Below, one piece after another: positions 51,834 through 60,367 of a stretch of 64,000 nt of DNA. Source of the stretch: Hydrogenophaga sp. (lineage in GTDB: Bacteria; Pseudomonadota; Gammaproteobacteria; Burkholderiales; Burkholderiaceae_C). Every line of letters begins with the position of its first letter. The stretch's first letter is position 1. The translations under genes were made by a program, and so were the position numbers. The notes below the pieces were generated by a model that was given only the letters and a program-made list of their open reading frames with translations, did not search any database and was not told the DNA's origin. The DNA is taken from positions 248,001 through 312,000 of the forward strand of contig NZ_JAABRQ010000001.1 of the NCBI RefSeq assembly GCF_011390835.1, written 5' to 3'.

Positions 51834-54800
51834 GCGGGGAACTCCAAATAAAAGGTGGCACCGGCCCCGGGTGTGCTGTCGGCCCAGACGCGCCCGCCCA
51901 TGCGCTGCACAGCCTTGGCCACCAGCGCCAGACCGACGCCGGTACCCGGAAAATCTTCGGACCGGTGCAGGCGCTGGAAGATGCCGAAGATGCGGTCGTG
52001 GTACTTCATGTCGAAACCGACGCCGTTGTCACGCACCCAGAGAATACGCCGACCAGGCTCACTGCGGCTGCCGATCTCGATGGCTGGCCCTGCGCTCTCC
52101 TGACTGAACTTAAGTGCATTGCCGATCAGGTTGCGAAGGACCACCGACATACCCTCGCGGTCAAGCGGCAGTATCAGCTCTTCCATCTTCAGATCCACCT
52201 GGGTACCCTGCTTCTGGATGTCAGCGTGGTAACCGTCCAGGATCGTCCTGACCAGAGGCTGCAGCGCGACCTCCTCGGCAGCCATGTCACGGCGCTCCAT
52301 GCGCGAGTATTCGAGCAGGTCGCTGATCAGTTCCCCCATCTGCCGAACGCCATGCCGGATCCGCAGGATGAACTCGCGTCCTTCCTCGTCCAGTCTGGCT
52401 CCGTACTCGTCCACCAGCAGCTGGCTGTAGCCGTCAATGCCGCGCAACGGCGCCTTGAGATCGTGCGACACGGTGTAGGAGAAGGCTTCGAGCTCGCGGT
52501 TGGCCACGCTGAGTTGCTCGGTGCGCTCAGCGACGCGGCGTTCCAGCTCTTCGTTGATGTGGCGCAGCCGTTCGTCGGCCTCCATCGCCTCGGTGATGTC
52601 CAGCAGAACGCCGATGTAGCGAGGACCCTTGCCCTCGGCTTCGCGCGGCATGCGCTGCACCGTGCGCCGCATCCATCGCACAGGTCCGTAAGCTGGATGC
52701 GTGCGGAACACCACCGTGGGCACCTCCTCGCCCCGAACCAGCCGGTCGATGGCTGCGCGCACCGGTTTCACATCGTCCGGATGGATGCGCTCGCAGTAGG
52801 CATCGATGCTGGGAGGCACCTCCGACCAGGGCATTCCCATGTTGCGGAACATCTGGGGGGACCAGCGAAGATGCCCCGTGTCGCTGTCGAAGGCCCAGCT
52901 GCCCAGATGCGATACCGTCTCGGCTTTCTCCAGCATGTCCTTGAGGTCCAGCAGGATCTGCGACGCCTGCTTGCGCTCGGTGATGTCCAGCGACGAACCT
53001 ATCAGGCGCAGGGGCACTTCGCCTGGGACACTGACACGCCGCCCCTGGACCAGAACCCATCCGGTGGATCCGTCCTTGCGCCGCACCGGATGCTCGATTT
53101 CGTAACTGTCGGCCAGACCTTCGATGACCGGCCGCATCGCGGCGACCACCTCCATGCGAGCATCCTCGGGGACAGTGCTCATCCATCGGTCAAGGTTTTC
53201 GCCCAGTTCCTCGGGCTCGTAGCCCAGCAGTTGGGCGAGGTTGGCATCAGAAAAGGCCTTGCCCTCCAGCGGCCACATCTCCCAGGCTGCCGAACGCCCG
53301 ATCTGGGCCGCGAGCATGTAACGCCCCTCGCTGTGGCGCAACGCCGCCTCAGCCTCCTTGCGCTCCGTCACATCCATGGTTGTGCCGAACATGCGGACCG
53401 GACCATCCTGCTCGTCAAAGCTGACACGCCCGCGCTGCTCCAGATGGCGGACAATGGTGCCCTGCACCACTCGGTGCTCGACGTGGTAGTCACGATCGCC
53501 CGCTGGCGACATGGCCAGCTGCATGGCGCCCTGCACCCGCTCGCGGTCTTCCGGATGAACCGCCTGCATAAAATGCTCCAGCGTCGGCTCCACGGCATCG
53601 GGCTCATAGCCGAGCAGGCGGTATTCCTCGGCCGACCAGATGGCTTCGCCACTTTGCAGGTCCAGGGTCCAGTTGCCCAGGTGGGCCACCTCCTGCGCTT
53701 CGGCCAGCAAGGCCTCCTTGTCCTGCAAAGCCGCTTCGGCCCGCTTGAGCTCGGAGATGTCGCGCATGATGGTCGACAGGTAGACGAGGTTGCCCTGCTC
53801 ATCCCTGTGGCTCAGGATGACCTGAGACACCGGGACTGCCTCACCGGCTCGGTTCAGGACCGCCGTCTCGCCACTCCAGACGCCCCGCTCGATGGCCGCG
53901 GGCAGTCCGTCACGAAGGATCCTGTCCGACGCCCACTGGGGGTGCAGCCGGGATGCGGCAACGGCTATCGATGAGCCAGGCTCCAAATCCAGCATGGCAT
54001 AACCCGCATGGTTGAAATACAGGATGTTGCCCTGCGGGTCGGCCATGCTCACGATGTCGGTGGTCGTCTCCAGAATGGAAACCAGGCGGTCGCGCTCCAG
54101 ATGCGCCTCGGTCAGCTCGGTCACATCCTGCACCGTGCCCACGGTCCGCACCGGGCGCCCGTCCTGCCGTTCGGTCTCGCCCCGCACCCTCAGGTACCTG
54201 AGCCGTTCCCCTGACAGGCAGATGCGGTAGTCCACCTCATACCGGCCGCCTTTTTCGACAGACGCCGCGTACAGCGCCCGCACCCGTTCCCGATCTTGCG
54301 GATGAACCGTGGCCAGGAAGGTTTCGAAGGACGGCCTGAAGTGCACCGGATCGAGCTCGTGGATCCGGTACACCTCTTCCGACCAGACCGTGAGCCCCGT
54401 GTCGATCTCGAAAGCCCAGCTGCCCATGTGGCCGATGCGCTGGGCTTCACGCAACCGAGCCTCGCTTTCGCGCAGGCGGGCATCCCGTCGCTTGCGCTCC
54501 GAGATGTCGCGCACCACTCCGATGATGGCATGGCGGCCATCGGCCATCTGGAGGCGGTTGAGGCTGACCTCCGCATCGAACACGAAGCCATCGCGTCGCT
54601 GGTGCAGCCACTCGAACTGCTGTGGCTGGCCCGCCAACGCGGCGCCGATACGCTCGCGGGCGGCCACCTCACTGGGTGTGCCATCGGCCTGTACCGGTGC
54701 GGAAAACTCGTCCGGGGAACACCCCAGAAAAGTGGACCGGTCCGGGTAACCGAACAGCCTCAGCGCCGCCGGGTTGCAGTCCTCGATCCGGCCATCGACC

Positions 54801-56374
54801 GTCAGCAGCAAGGCGTCGCTGGCGTTGTCAGCCATGGCGCCCAGCTGGCGCAACTCGGCCTCTACCCGCAGGCGGTCGGTCACATCTTGAATGGTCGTAA
54901 ACAGCTGGCTGACATGACCCTCGCTGTCGCGCACGGCGCGCACGTCGAGCTCAACGTGCACGATGCCGCCATCCTTGCGAATCAAGCGCTTCTGCAACTG
55001 GTAGCCCGCGCGCCGGCCCGCCATCAGCTCGTCAAACAGCTGCACGTTGCGCTCCAGATCCCCCGGCAGCGTCATCTGTTCCCAGGTCATCCGCAGCAGC
55101 TCCTCGCGGGAGTAGCCGAGGATCTCGCACAAACGATCGTTCACCCGCAGCCAGCGCTTGTCCGAAGGCGAGGAAATGGCCATGCCCAGGAATGGCAGTT
55201 CGTAGAACATGTGCAGCAGCTCGGCCTGTTCGCGCTGGGTCTGCTGTGCCTCTTTCTGCAGCGTGATGTCGAGCAGGATGCCGCTGATGCCGGTCACCTC
55301 GCCTGTCGGGCCACGCGTCAGTGCAGTCCGGTCGTCCACCCAGACCCAGCGTCCGTCCCTGCATCGCAGGCGGTATTCCTGCCGGTAGTTGTCCGGTCCG
55401 CGCTCGAAATGAAGGGCAATGTCGTCATTGATGCGCTGCACGTCGTCAGGATGGATCAGGTCGTTGTAGCTGAGCTGGCCGTCGATCAGGTCACCCGGCG
55501 TGTAGCCCCACTGGTCCACGGCATCGCTGACAAAGCAGACCGGCCAGCCAGGTGCGTTGCGCCATTCGATCACGACCAGCGGCGACCGTCGGACGACATC
55601 GTTCAGGTGCCTGATCTCGATCTGTTCCGTCTGCAGGCGCTCGGCCATGCGATCGGCGGCAGCACCGATCCGGGCCAGTTCGTCGCGGCCTTGCAGGCCG
55701 GAGCGCGCTGCCAGGTCGCCAGATCCCATGCGGTGCAAGCTGACCGCAAGCTCGCCTGCTCGGCGAAACCAGATCAGGTGCAGCAGCGCCGCGAGCACGG
55801 CAGCCACCCCCAGGATCACCACACCTTCGCGCAGCAGTTCCTGCCGCGCCGCATGCACCTGCTCGGCCAGCACCTGGGACAGGTCCACACTGACCAGCAG
55901 ACGCGAGCCGTCCTGCACGAGCAAAGTCCCCAGCAGTCGGGACTGGTCTGGCAGATGACGCGTCTGGATGCCGGCAGCGGGCAGGTGCTCTCCCTGCCAT
56001 GACCACAGTTGCGCTGGCCACGCACCCTGCACGTCAGCCAGCGCGCGGTCGATGTCCAGACGGGAAAGCGAGGCCACGACCCGTCCCCCCGGCTGGATGA
56101 GATAGGCATGATCCATTCCGCGGAACAGCCCGAGACCCGTCACCAGCCGGCGCACCAGCAGCAGGTTGCCCGCTCCGGTCTGCACATCCAGCCGGGTCTG
56201 CTCCAGGCTCAGGCGCTCGCGCAGGAGCCGCTCTTCGACCTGGATGCGCTGGTCCAGCTGACCCTGGATCTGCACGGCGTAGTTGACACCGGATGCCAGA
56301 AGCGCCAGCAGGACCAGCACCAAGGGCACGAGCCAGCGGACGGGCATCTGGACCAACAAGTGCAGCAGCTTCAT
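51830..56374 (-). CDS. Eight-PAS membrane sensor histidine kinase
   Basis: The 1514-residue protein has an N-terminal membrane segment (LVPLVLVLLALLASGVNYAV), a periplasmic domain of about 150 residues, a second segment (VVILGVAAVLAALLHLIW) and a HAMP domain. Eight PAS/PAC units follow; each ends with a DIT/DVT/DIS-ERK-type junction. The HisKA box has His1304 (FSYTVSHDLKAPLRGIDGYS), and the HATPase has NALKF and VRDNGVGFDM. It overlaps a substrate-binding lipoprotein gene and a response-regulator gene by 4 bp each, so the three form one operon. Confidence 0.93.
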   Translation of the reverse strand: MKLLHLLVQMPVRWLVPLVLVLLALLASGVNYAVQIQGQLDQRIQVEERLLRERLSLEQTRLDVQTGAGNLLLVRRLVTGLGLFRGMDHAYLIQPGGRVVASLSRLDIDRALADVQGAWPAQLWSWQGEHLPAAGIQTRHLPDQSRLLGTLLVQDGSRLLVSVDLSQVLAEQVHAARQELLREGVVILGVAAVLAALLHLIWFRRAGELAVSLHRMGSGDLAARSGLQGRDELARIGAAADRMAERLQTEQIEIRHLNDVVRRSPLVVIEWRNAPGWPVCFVSDAVDQWGYTPGDLIDGQLSYNDLIHPDDVQRINDDIALHFERGPDNYRQEYRLRCRDGRWVWVDDRTALTRGPTGEVTGISGILLDITLQKEAQQTQREQAELLHMFYELPFLGMAISSPSDKRWLRVNDRLCEILGYSREELLRMTWEQMTLPGDLERNVQLFDELMAGRRAGYQLQKRLIRKDGGIVHVELDVRAVRDSEGHVSQLFTTIQDVTDRLRVEAELRQLGAMADNASDALLLTVDGRIEDCNPAALRLFGYPDRSTFLGCSPDEFSAPVQADGTPSEVAARERIGAALAGQPQQFEWLHQRRDGFVFDAEVSLNRLQMADGRHAIIGVVRDISERKRRDARLRESEARLREAQRIGHMGSWAFEIDTGLTVWSEEVYRIHELDPVHFRPSFETFLATVHPQDRERVRALYAASVEKGGRYEVDYRICLSGERLRYLRVRGETERQDGRPVRTVGTVQDVTELTEAHLERDRLVSILETTTDIVSMADPQGNILYFNHAGYAMLDLEPGSSIAVAASRLHPQWASDRILRDGLPAAIERGVWSGETAVLNRAGEAVPVSQVILSHRDEQGNLVYLSTIMRDISELKRAEAALQDKEALLAEAQEVAHLGNWTLDLQSGEAIWSAEEYRLLGYEPDAVEPTLEHFMQAVHPEDRERVQGAMQLAMSPAGDRDYHVEHRVVQGTIVRHLEQRGRVSFDEQDGPVRMFGTTMDVTERKEAEAALRHSEGRYMLAAQIGRSAAWEMWPLEGKAFSDANLAQLLGYEPEELGENLDRWMSTVPEDARMEVVAAMRPVIEGLADSYEIEHPVRRKDGSTGWVLVQGRRVSVPGEVPLRLIGSSLDITERKQASQILLDLKDMLEKAETVSHLGSWAFDSDTGHLRWSPQMFRNMGMPWSEVPPSIDAYCERIHPDDVKPVRAAIDRLVRGEEVPTVVFRTHPAYGPVRWMRRTVQRMPREAEGKGPRYIGVLLDITEAMEADERLRHINEELERRVAERTEQLSVANRELEAFSYTVSHDLKAPLRGIDGYSQLLVDEYGARLDEEGREFILRIRHGVRQMGELISDLLEYSRMERRDMAAEEVALQPLVRTILDGYHADIQKQGTQVDLKMEELILPLDREGMSVVLRNLIGNALKFSQESAGPAIEIGSRSEPGRRILWVRDNGVGFDMKYHDRIFGIFQRLHRSEDFPGTGVGLALVAKAVQRMGGRVWADSTPGAGATFYLEFPA

Positions 56375-57477
56375 GGCGTGTTCTGTGCCCGCAGCGCCCG
56401 GGCAGCCGGCCCGGCATCATGGAGACGGTCCCAGTCGGGGGTTCTGTGCAGCAGCTGCATCGCCTGCAGAGCGGCCGCCAGGCGCTCGCCCTCGACCCTC
56501 AGGGGTGCTGGCGATCCCGAGAGATGTGCCAGGGAGTCGGCGGGTGAAAAGAATCTCAGCCCGGAGAGGGTCTGCAGATAGTCGCTGCTGGACAGGCCGA
56601 CCGAAGGGGCCAGCTTCGCTGCCGCCCCGGCGCCGTCGGATTCCAGCGAGGCCAGGCCGTCGTTCCAGGCGCGGAGCAGCGCCTCGACATCGGCGGGCCG
56701 GCTGGCGAGCACCTCGGCCCGCACCACCAGCACATCCAGGATCTCGCCCGCCATCTGACCGCTGTCGAAGACCGGCACGAACCCGGCCGAGCGCAGCTGA
56801 GCGGCCGGGGGATCGTAGCTGACAGCAGCAGCAATACGGCCGGCCTGCAGGGCGGCCAGTTGGTGTGAAGTCTCTATGGGCAACACAGTCACATCGGCCA
56901 GCGTCATGCCCGCGGAATCCAGCATGCGCCGCAGCATCAGCTGACCGACGCTGGACGGCTCGACGGCAATCCGGCGGCCGCGCAGATCCTGGGGGGACGA
57001 GAGTTGGGGGGACGCCATCACCACGTCGGCCCCGGCCGAAGTGTCCAGCACGGCCACAATGCGCAGGTCCATGCCCTCTTCGGCCAGCTGCAGGGTCTGG
57101 TCCAGCGTCATGGCCACGGCATCGAGCAGGCCATTGCGGAAATGCCGCAACTTTTCGGCATTGGTGGACAGCTCCACCACCTTGACCCGCGCGGGGTTGG
57201 TCTGGCCCTGCTCGCGCGCCAGCACCAGGGGGTCGTAACCGATCCAGGGATTCAACCCCACCATCAGCGGAGGGAGGGGGGGTGGTTGACAGCCTGCCAG
57301 TGCCGTCAGGCTCGCCATTGCAAGCAGCAGCCAGCGCAGACGAGCTTCAAACCGGCGCAAGCAGCAGCCTGCCGCGAGCCAGCACGCCTGAAGCCCGGAC
57401 AGTGATGCGTCGGGCAACGGTCTGGCGCCCCCGGCATTGCGTGACATGAATGCGATGTCCCCGATCATGTGTGACAT
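56371..57477 (-). CDS. NMT1/SsuA-like substrate-binding lipoprotein
   Basis: The product resembles ABC-transporter periplasmic binding proteins of the NMT1/THI5/SsuA type: MVGLNPWIGYDPLVLAREQG, then LDAVAMTLDQTLQLAEEG and RGRRIAVEPSSVGQLMLRRML. A lipobox LTALAGC (Cys about residue 63 from 57477) follows a hydrophobic stretch. The N-terminal 40 residues are atypical, so the true start may be a TTG at about 57360. No ABC permease or ATPase is near. Its overlap with the kinase suggests a sensory rather than transport role. Confidence 0.8.
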   Translation of the reverse strand: MSHMIGDIAFMSRNAGGARPLPDASLSGLQACWLAAGCCLRRFEARLRWLLLAMASLTALAGCQPPPLPPLMVGLNPWIGYDPLVLAREQGQTNPARVKVVELSTNAEKLRHFRNGLLDAVAMTLDQTLQLAEEGMDLRIVAVLDTSAGADVVMASPQLSSPQDLRGRRIAVEPSSVGQLMLRRMLDSAGMTLADVTVLPIETSHQLAALQAGRIAAAVSYDPPAAQLRSAGFVPVFDSGQMAGEILDVLVVRAEVLASRPADVEALLRAWNDGLASLESDGAGAAAKLAPSVGLSSSDYLQTLSGLRFFSPADSLAHLSGSPAPLRVEGERLAAALQAMQLLHRTPDWDRLHDAGPAARALRAQNTP

Positions 57478-57628
57478 TCTGTCACCAAGACAATGCCTAC
57501 CCTGAACGATTGACGAAATGCTCCGGCGCTGCCGAGAATCTTGCCACGGTGGTCAGGGGCATGTCGTTACCGGCCAACAACGAAAGCGGCAGCCGGCCAG
57601 GGATGGGCCGACCGTGCCGCAGGGAGGT

Positions 57629-58519
57629 CTACAGACCCTGAAGCCAGGGCAGCAGGGCCGCATCGTCCAGATCGCCCTTGCCAGCCGCATGCACCTGGGC
57701 GAAGACGCGCGCCGCAGCACCTCCCAGCGGACCGGAAAACCCGGCCGCCGCGGCAGCTTCGACCGCCAGGCGGGTGTCCTTTTCCAGCAGGGTGACGTGG
57801 GCTCGCGGCGCGAAGTCCCCGGCCAGCGCGCGGTGCATGCGGTCAGAGCCGATCCAGCTCTGCCCGCTAGACTGCTCGATCACATCCAGCGTGGTGGCCA
57901 GATCGAGCCCCAGCCGCTCGGCCAAGGCCAGCGCTTCGGCCACCCCCACAAGGTTGATGCCGGCGAGCAGGTTGTTGACCAATTTGGTGCGTGCGCCGTC
58001 ACCCGGTCGATCGCCGATCTGAAACACCTTGCCCGACAGGGCAGCCAGAAGCCTCTGGTGCCGTGCCAGAACGGCCTTGGGGCTGGCCACCATCAGGCTC
58101 ATGCTGCCATCCCGGGCCCGCACCGGGCCGCCCGACATGGGCGCGTCGATACACGCTACGTCCCGCTGCGCCAGCTCGGCTGCCAGCGTCTCGGTCTCCT
58201 GCGGAGCGATGGTCGGACACAGCATGACCGCGTGACCGGGCAACAGGTCTGCTGCCGCCCCCTGGGGGCCAAAGAGCACGTCACGCGTCTGCACCGAATC
58301 GACCACGCAGACAATCAACACGCCGCCTTCATGCAGCGCACGCGCGGCTGCCCCGGGTGTGTCGGCCAGCCGGGCACCCACAGCCGCCGCCTGCTGCCGA
58401 CGGGCCGGGTCGATGTCGCACACCACCACTGTCCAGCCCTGCGAGCACAGGCGGGCCACCATGGCGCCCCCCATGTTGCCCGCCCCGACCATCGCAACGC
58501 TGCAGGAAGCCTGGCTCAT
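57629..58519 (-). CDS. 3-hydroxyisobutyrate dehydrogenase-like oxidoreductase
   Basis: The 296-residue protein has the Rossmann motif VGAGNMGGAMVARL, the family substrate block IDAPMSGGPVRARDGSMSLMV and catalytic Lys in GARTKLVNNLLAG. It belongs to the beta-hydroxyacid dehydrogenase family (3-hydroxyisobutyrate, tartronate semialdehyde or 6-phosphogluconate-like). The true substrate is not visible. It overlaps rodA by 4 bp (ATGA). Confidence 0.88.
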   Translation of the reverse strand: MSQASCSVAMVGAGNMGGAMVARLCSQGWTVVVCDIDPARRQQAAAVGARLADTPGAAARALHEGGVLIVCVVDSVQTRDVLFGPQGAAADLLPGHAVMLCPTIAPQETETLAAELAQRDVACIDAPMSGGPVRARDGSMSLMVASPKAVLARHQRLLAALSGKVFQIGDRPGDGARTKLVNNLLAGINLVGVAEALALAERLGLDLATTLDVIEQSSGQSWIGSDRMHRALAGDFAPRAHVTLLEKDTRLAVEAAAAAGFSGPLGGAAARVFAQVHAAGKGDLDDAALLPWLQGL

Positions 58520-59670
58520 GACTGCATGAGCCGCTTGGACTTGGCAATCGACATCAGCATGCCTAGCCCCACCCCAAGCGTAATCATGGCAGTACCGCCA
58601 TAGCTCACGAACGGCAGGGGCACACCCACCACCGGAAGAATGCCGCTCACCATGCCCATGTTGACGAAGGCATAGACAAACACGTTAAGCGTGAGCGCGC
58701 CGGCCAACAGGCGAGCAAAAAGCGTAGGGGCATCCAGGGCGATCACCAGGCCACGCATCACCAGGAAGATGAATGCCAGCATCAGGCCCAGGGTGCCCAC
58801 CAGACCAAACTCTTCCGAAAAGGCCGCGTAGATGAAGTCGGTGGTGCGCTCAGGAATGAACTCCAGATGCGTCTGCGTGCCCTGCATGAAGCCCTTGCCC
58901 CAGATGCCGCCCGAGCCGATTGCGATCATGCCCTGGATGATGTGAAAACCCTTGCCCAGCGGGTCTTTGGAGGGATCAAGCAGGGTGCACACGCGCTGGC
59001 GCTGGTACTCGCGCAGCACGTGCCAGTCCACATCGGGCGCGCACCAACTCGGCTCCATGATGATCAGCGTGATAATGCCGAGCACGCCGATCAGCACCGG
59101 CGGCACAATGATCTTCCAGCTCAACCCAGCAAAAAAAATCACAAACAGGCCCGACGCAACCACCAGCAGGGTGGTGCCTAGATCGGGCTGTTTGAGGATC
59201 AGCGCGGCGGGCACGGCCAGCAGCAGCAGCGCCACCGCAAAATCAAGCGAACCGAGCTGCCCCTCGCGGCGCTGGAACCACCAGGCCAGCATCAGCGGCA
59301 TGGCGATCTTCATGAGTTCGCTGGGCTGGATCACCAAGCCCACATTGAGCCAGCGCTGAGATCCCTTTTTTTCGATTCCAAACAGAAAGACCGCGATCAG
59401 CAGCGCGACACCCACGGTGTACGTGGGCACAGCCAGCGACATCAGCCGCTGCGGCGGCACCTGCGCCACGATGAACATCACACCGGCGGCCAGCAGCATG
59501 TTGCGCCCATGGCTGGAGAAGCGGGTGCCGTGGTCAAAGCCCACCGAGTACATGGTGATGAGGCCGATGCCCGCTAGCAGCAGCACGGCGATGAACAGCG
59601 GCAGGTCAAAACCCTGAAAGATCGGGGCAACGCGCTGAAGCAGCGTGGGTTTGTCAAAAACGACGGCCAT
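58516..59670 (-). CDS. rodA: Rod-shape SEDS protein RodA
   Basis: RodA is the SEDS-family peptidoglycan glycosyltransferase of the elongasome. The ATG at 59670 has AGGA upstream; a TTG two codons earlier is disfavoured. The 384-residue product has about ten membrane segments. Family blocks are LITMYSVGF, RWLNVGLVIQPSELMKIAMPL, KQPDLGTTLLV and PFVSYGGTAMITLGVGLGMLM. Its usual partners (mreBCD, mrdA) would lie beyond the 59.7 kb point upstream but are not in view, which is atypical. Confidence 0.94.
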   Translation of the reverse strand: MAVVFDKPTLLQRVAPIFQGFDLPLFIAVLLLAGIGLITMYSVGFDHGTRFSSHGRNMLLAAGVMFIVAQVPPQRLMSLAVPTYTVGVALLIAVFLFGIEKKGSQRWLNVGLVIQPSELMKIAMPLMLAWWFQRREGQLGSLDFAVALLLLAVPAALILKQPDLGTTLLVVASGLFVIFFAGLSWKIIVPPVLIGVLGIITLIIMEPSWCAPDVDWHVLREYQRQRVCTLLDPSKDPLGKGFHIIQGMIAIGSGGIWGKGFMQGTQTHLEFIPERTTDFIYAAFSEEFGLVGTLGLMLAFIFLVMRGLVIALDAPTLFARLLAGALTLNVFVYAFVNMGMVSGILPVVGVPLPFVSYGGTAMITLGVGLGMLMSIAKSKRLMQS

Positions 59671-59689
59671 GCGCAATTATCCTTCGCCC

Positions 59690-60328
59690 ATGTCCACCCC
59701 ATCGTCCCAGCGCCCTTCGTCCCCCACCACCCACCTGCTGTATCTGCATGGTTTCCGGTCTTCGCCCCAGTCGATGAAGGCGCAGAAGGTCGCGGCTCGG
59801 GTGGCGGCGCTACACCCGGGGGTGACCTGGTGGTGTCCTCAGCTGCCGCCTTCGCCGGCAGAGGCCATCGTCCGGCTAGAGCAGGGCGTCAGGGACTGGC
59901 CACGGGAGCGGATGACTGTCGTGGGCTCTTCGCTGGGCGGCTTTTATGCTCGCTGGCTGTCGCTGCGCCGAGGTTGCCGCGCCGCCCTGCTCAACCCGGC
60001 GGTGCTTCCTGCCCGCGACCTGGTCAAGTACATCGGCGAGCAGACCAGCTGGCACGACCCCAGCGACACCTTTCACTTTCGCCCCGAGTTCGTCGACCAG
60101 CTGCGCTCGCTGGAAGCCGATATCGCTCGCGAATCCGCCAGGCAACCTGCCGCGGCGGCCTCCTTGTTCGCCATCGTGGCCCAGGGCGACGAGGTGCTGG
60201 ACTGGCGGGAAATGCAGGCTTTCTGCCAGGGCGGCGCACTGCGGCTGCTGCCCGGGAGCGATCACGCCATCAGCGACTTCGACGAGCACATCGACGCCTT
60301 GTTCGATTTCCTTTCGCTGGCCGGCTGA
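59690..60328 (+). CDS. YqiA-like alpha/beta-hydrolase esterase
   Basis: The start at 59690 gives 212 residues. The oxyanion/HGF segment LLYLHGFRSSPQS and the nucleophile Ser in VVGSSLGGFYARWL are typical of the UPF0227/YqiA family. The catalytic His is in PGSDHAISDFDEH and an Asp in AQGDEVLDW. The product is probably a cytosolic small-ester hydrolase. It is divergent from rodA with a 19-bp gap and 39 bp upstream of the RNB gene. Confidence 0.88.
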   Translation: MSTPSSQRPSSPTTHLLYLHGFRSSPQSMKAQKVAARVAALHPGVTWWCPQLPPSPAEAIVRLEQGVRDWPRERMTVVGSSLGGFYARWLSLRRGCRAALLNPAVLPARDLVKYIGEQTSWHDPSDTFHFRPEFVDQLRSLEADIARESARQPAAAASLFAIVAQGDEVLDWREMQAFCQGGALRLLPGSDHAISDFDEHIDALFDFLSLAG

Positions 60329-60367
60329 TTTCAGGGCCGTCATGGGGCGCATGGGACAATCCAGTCT

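Noticed and set aside
51821-53974. 717-codon plus-strand open frame opposite the PAS kinase
   Set aside because: Composition is His/Gln/Ala-rich with no domain; it is the antisense shadow of a strongly supported PAS kinase in GC-rich DNA.
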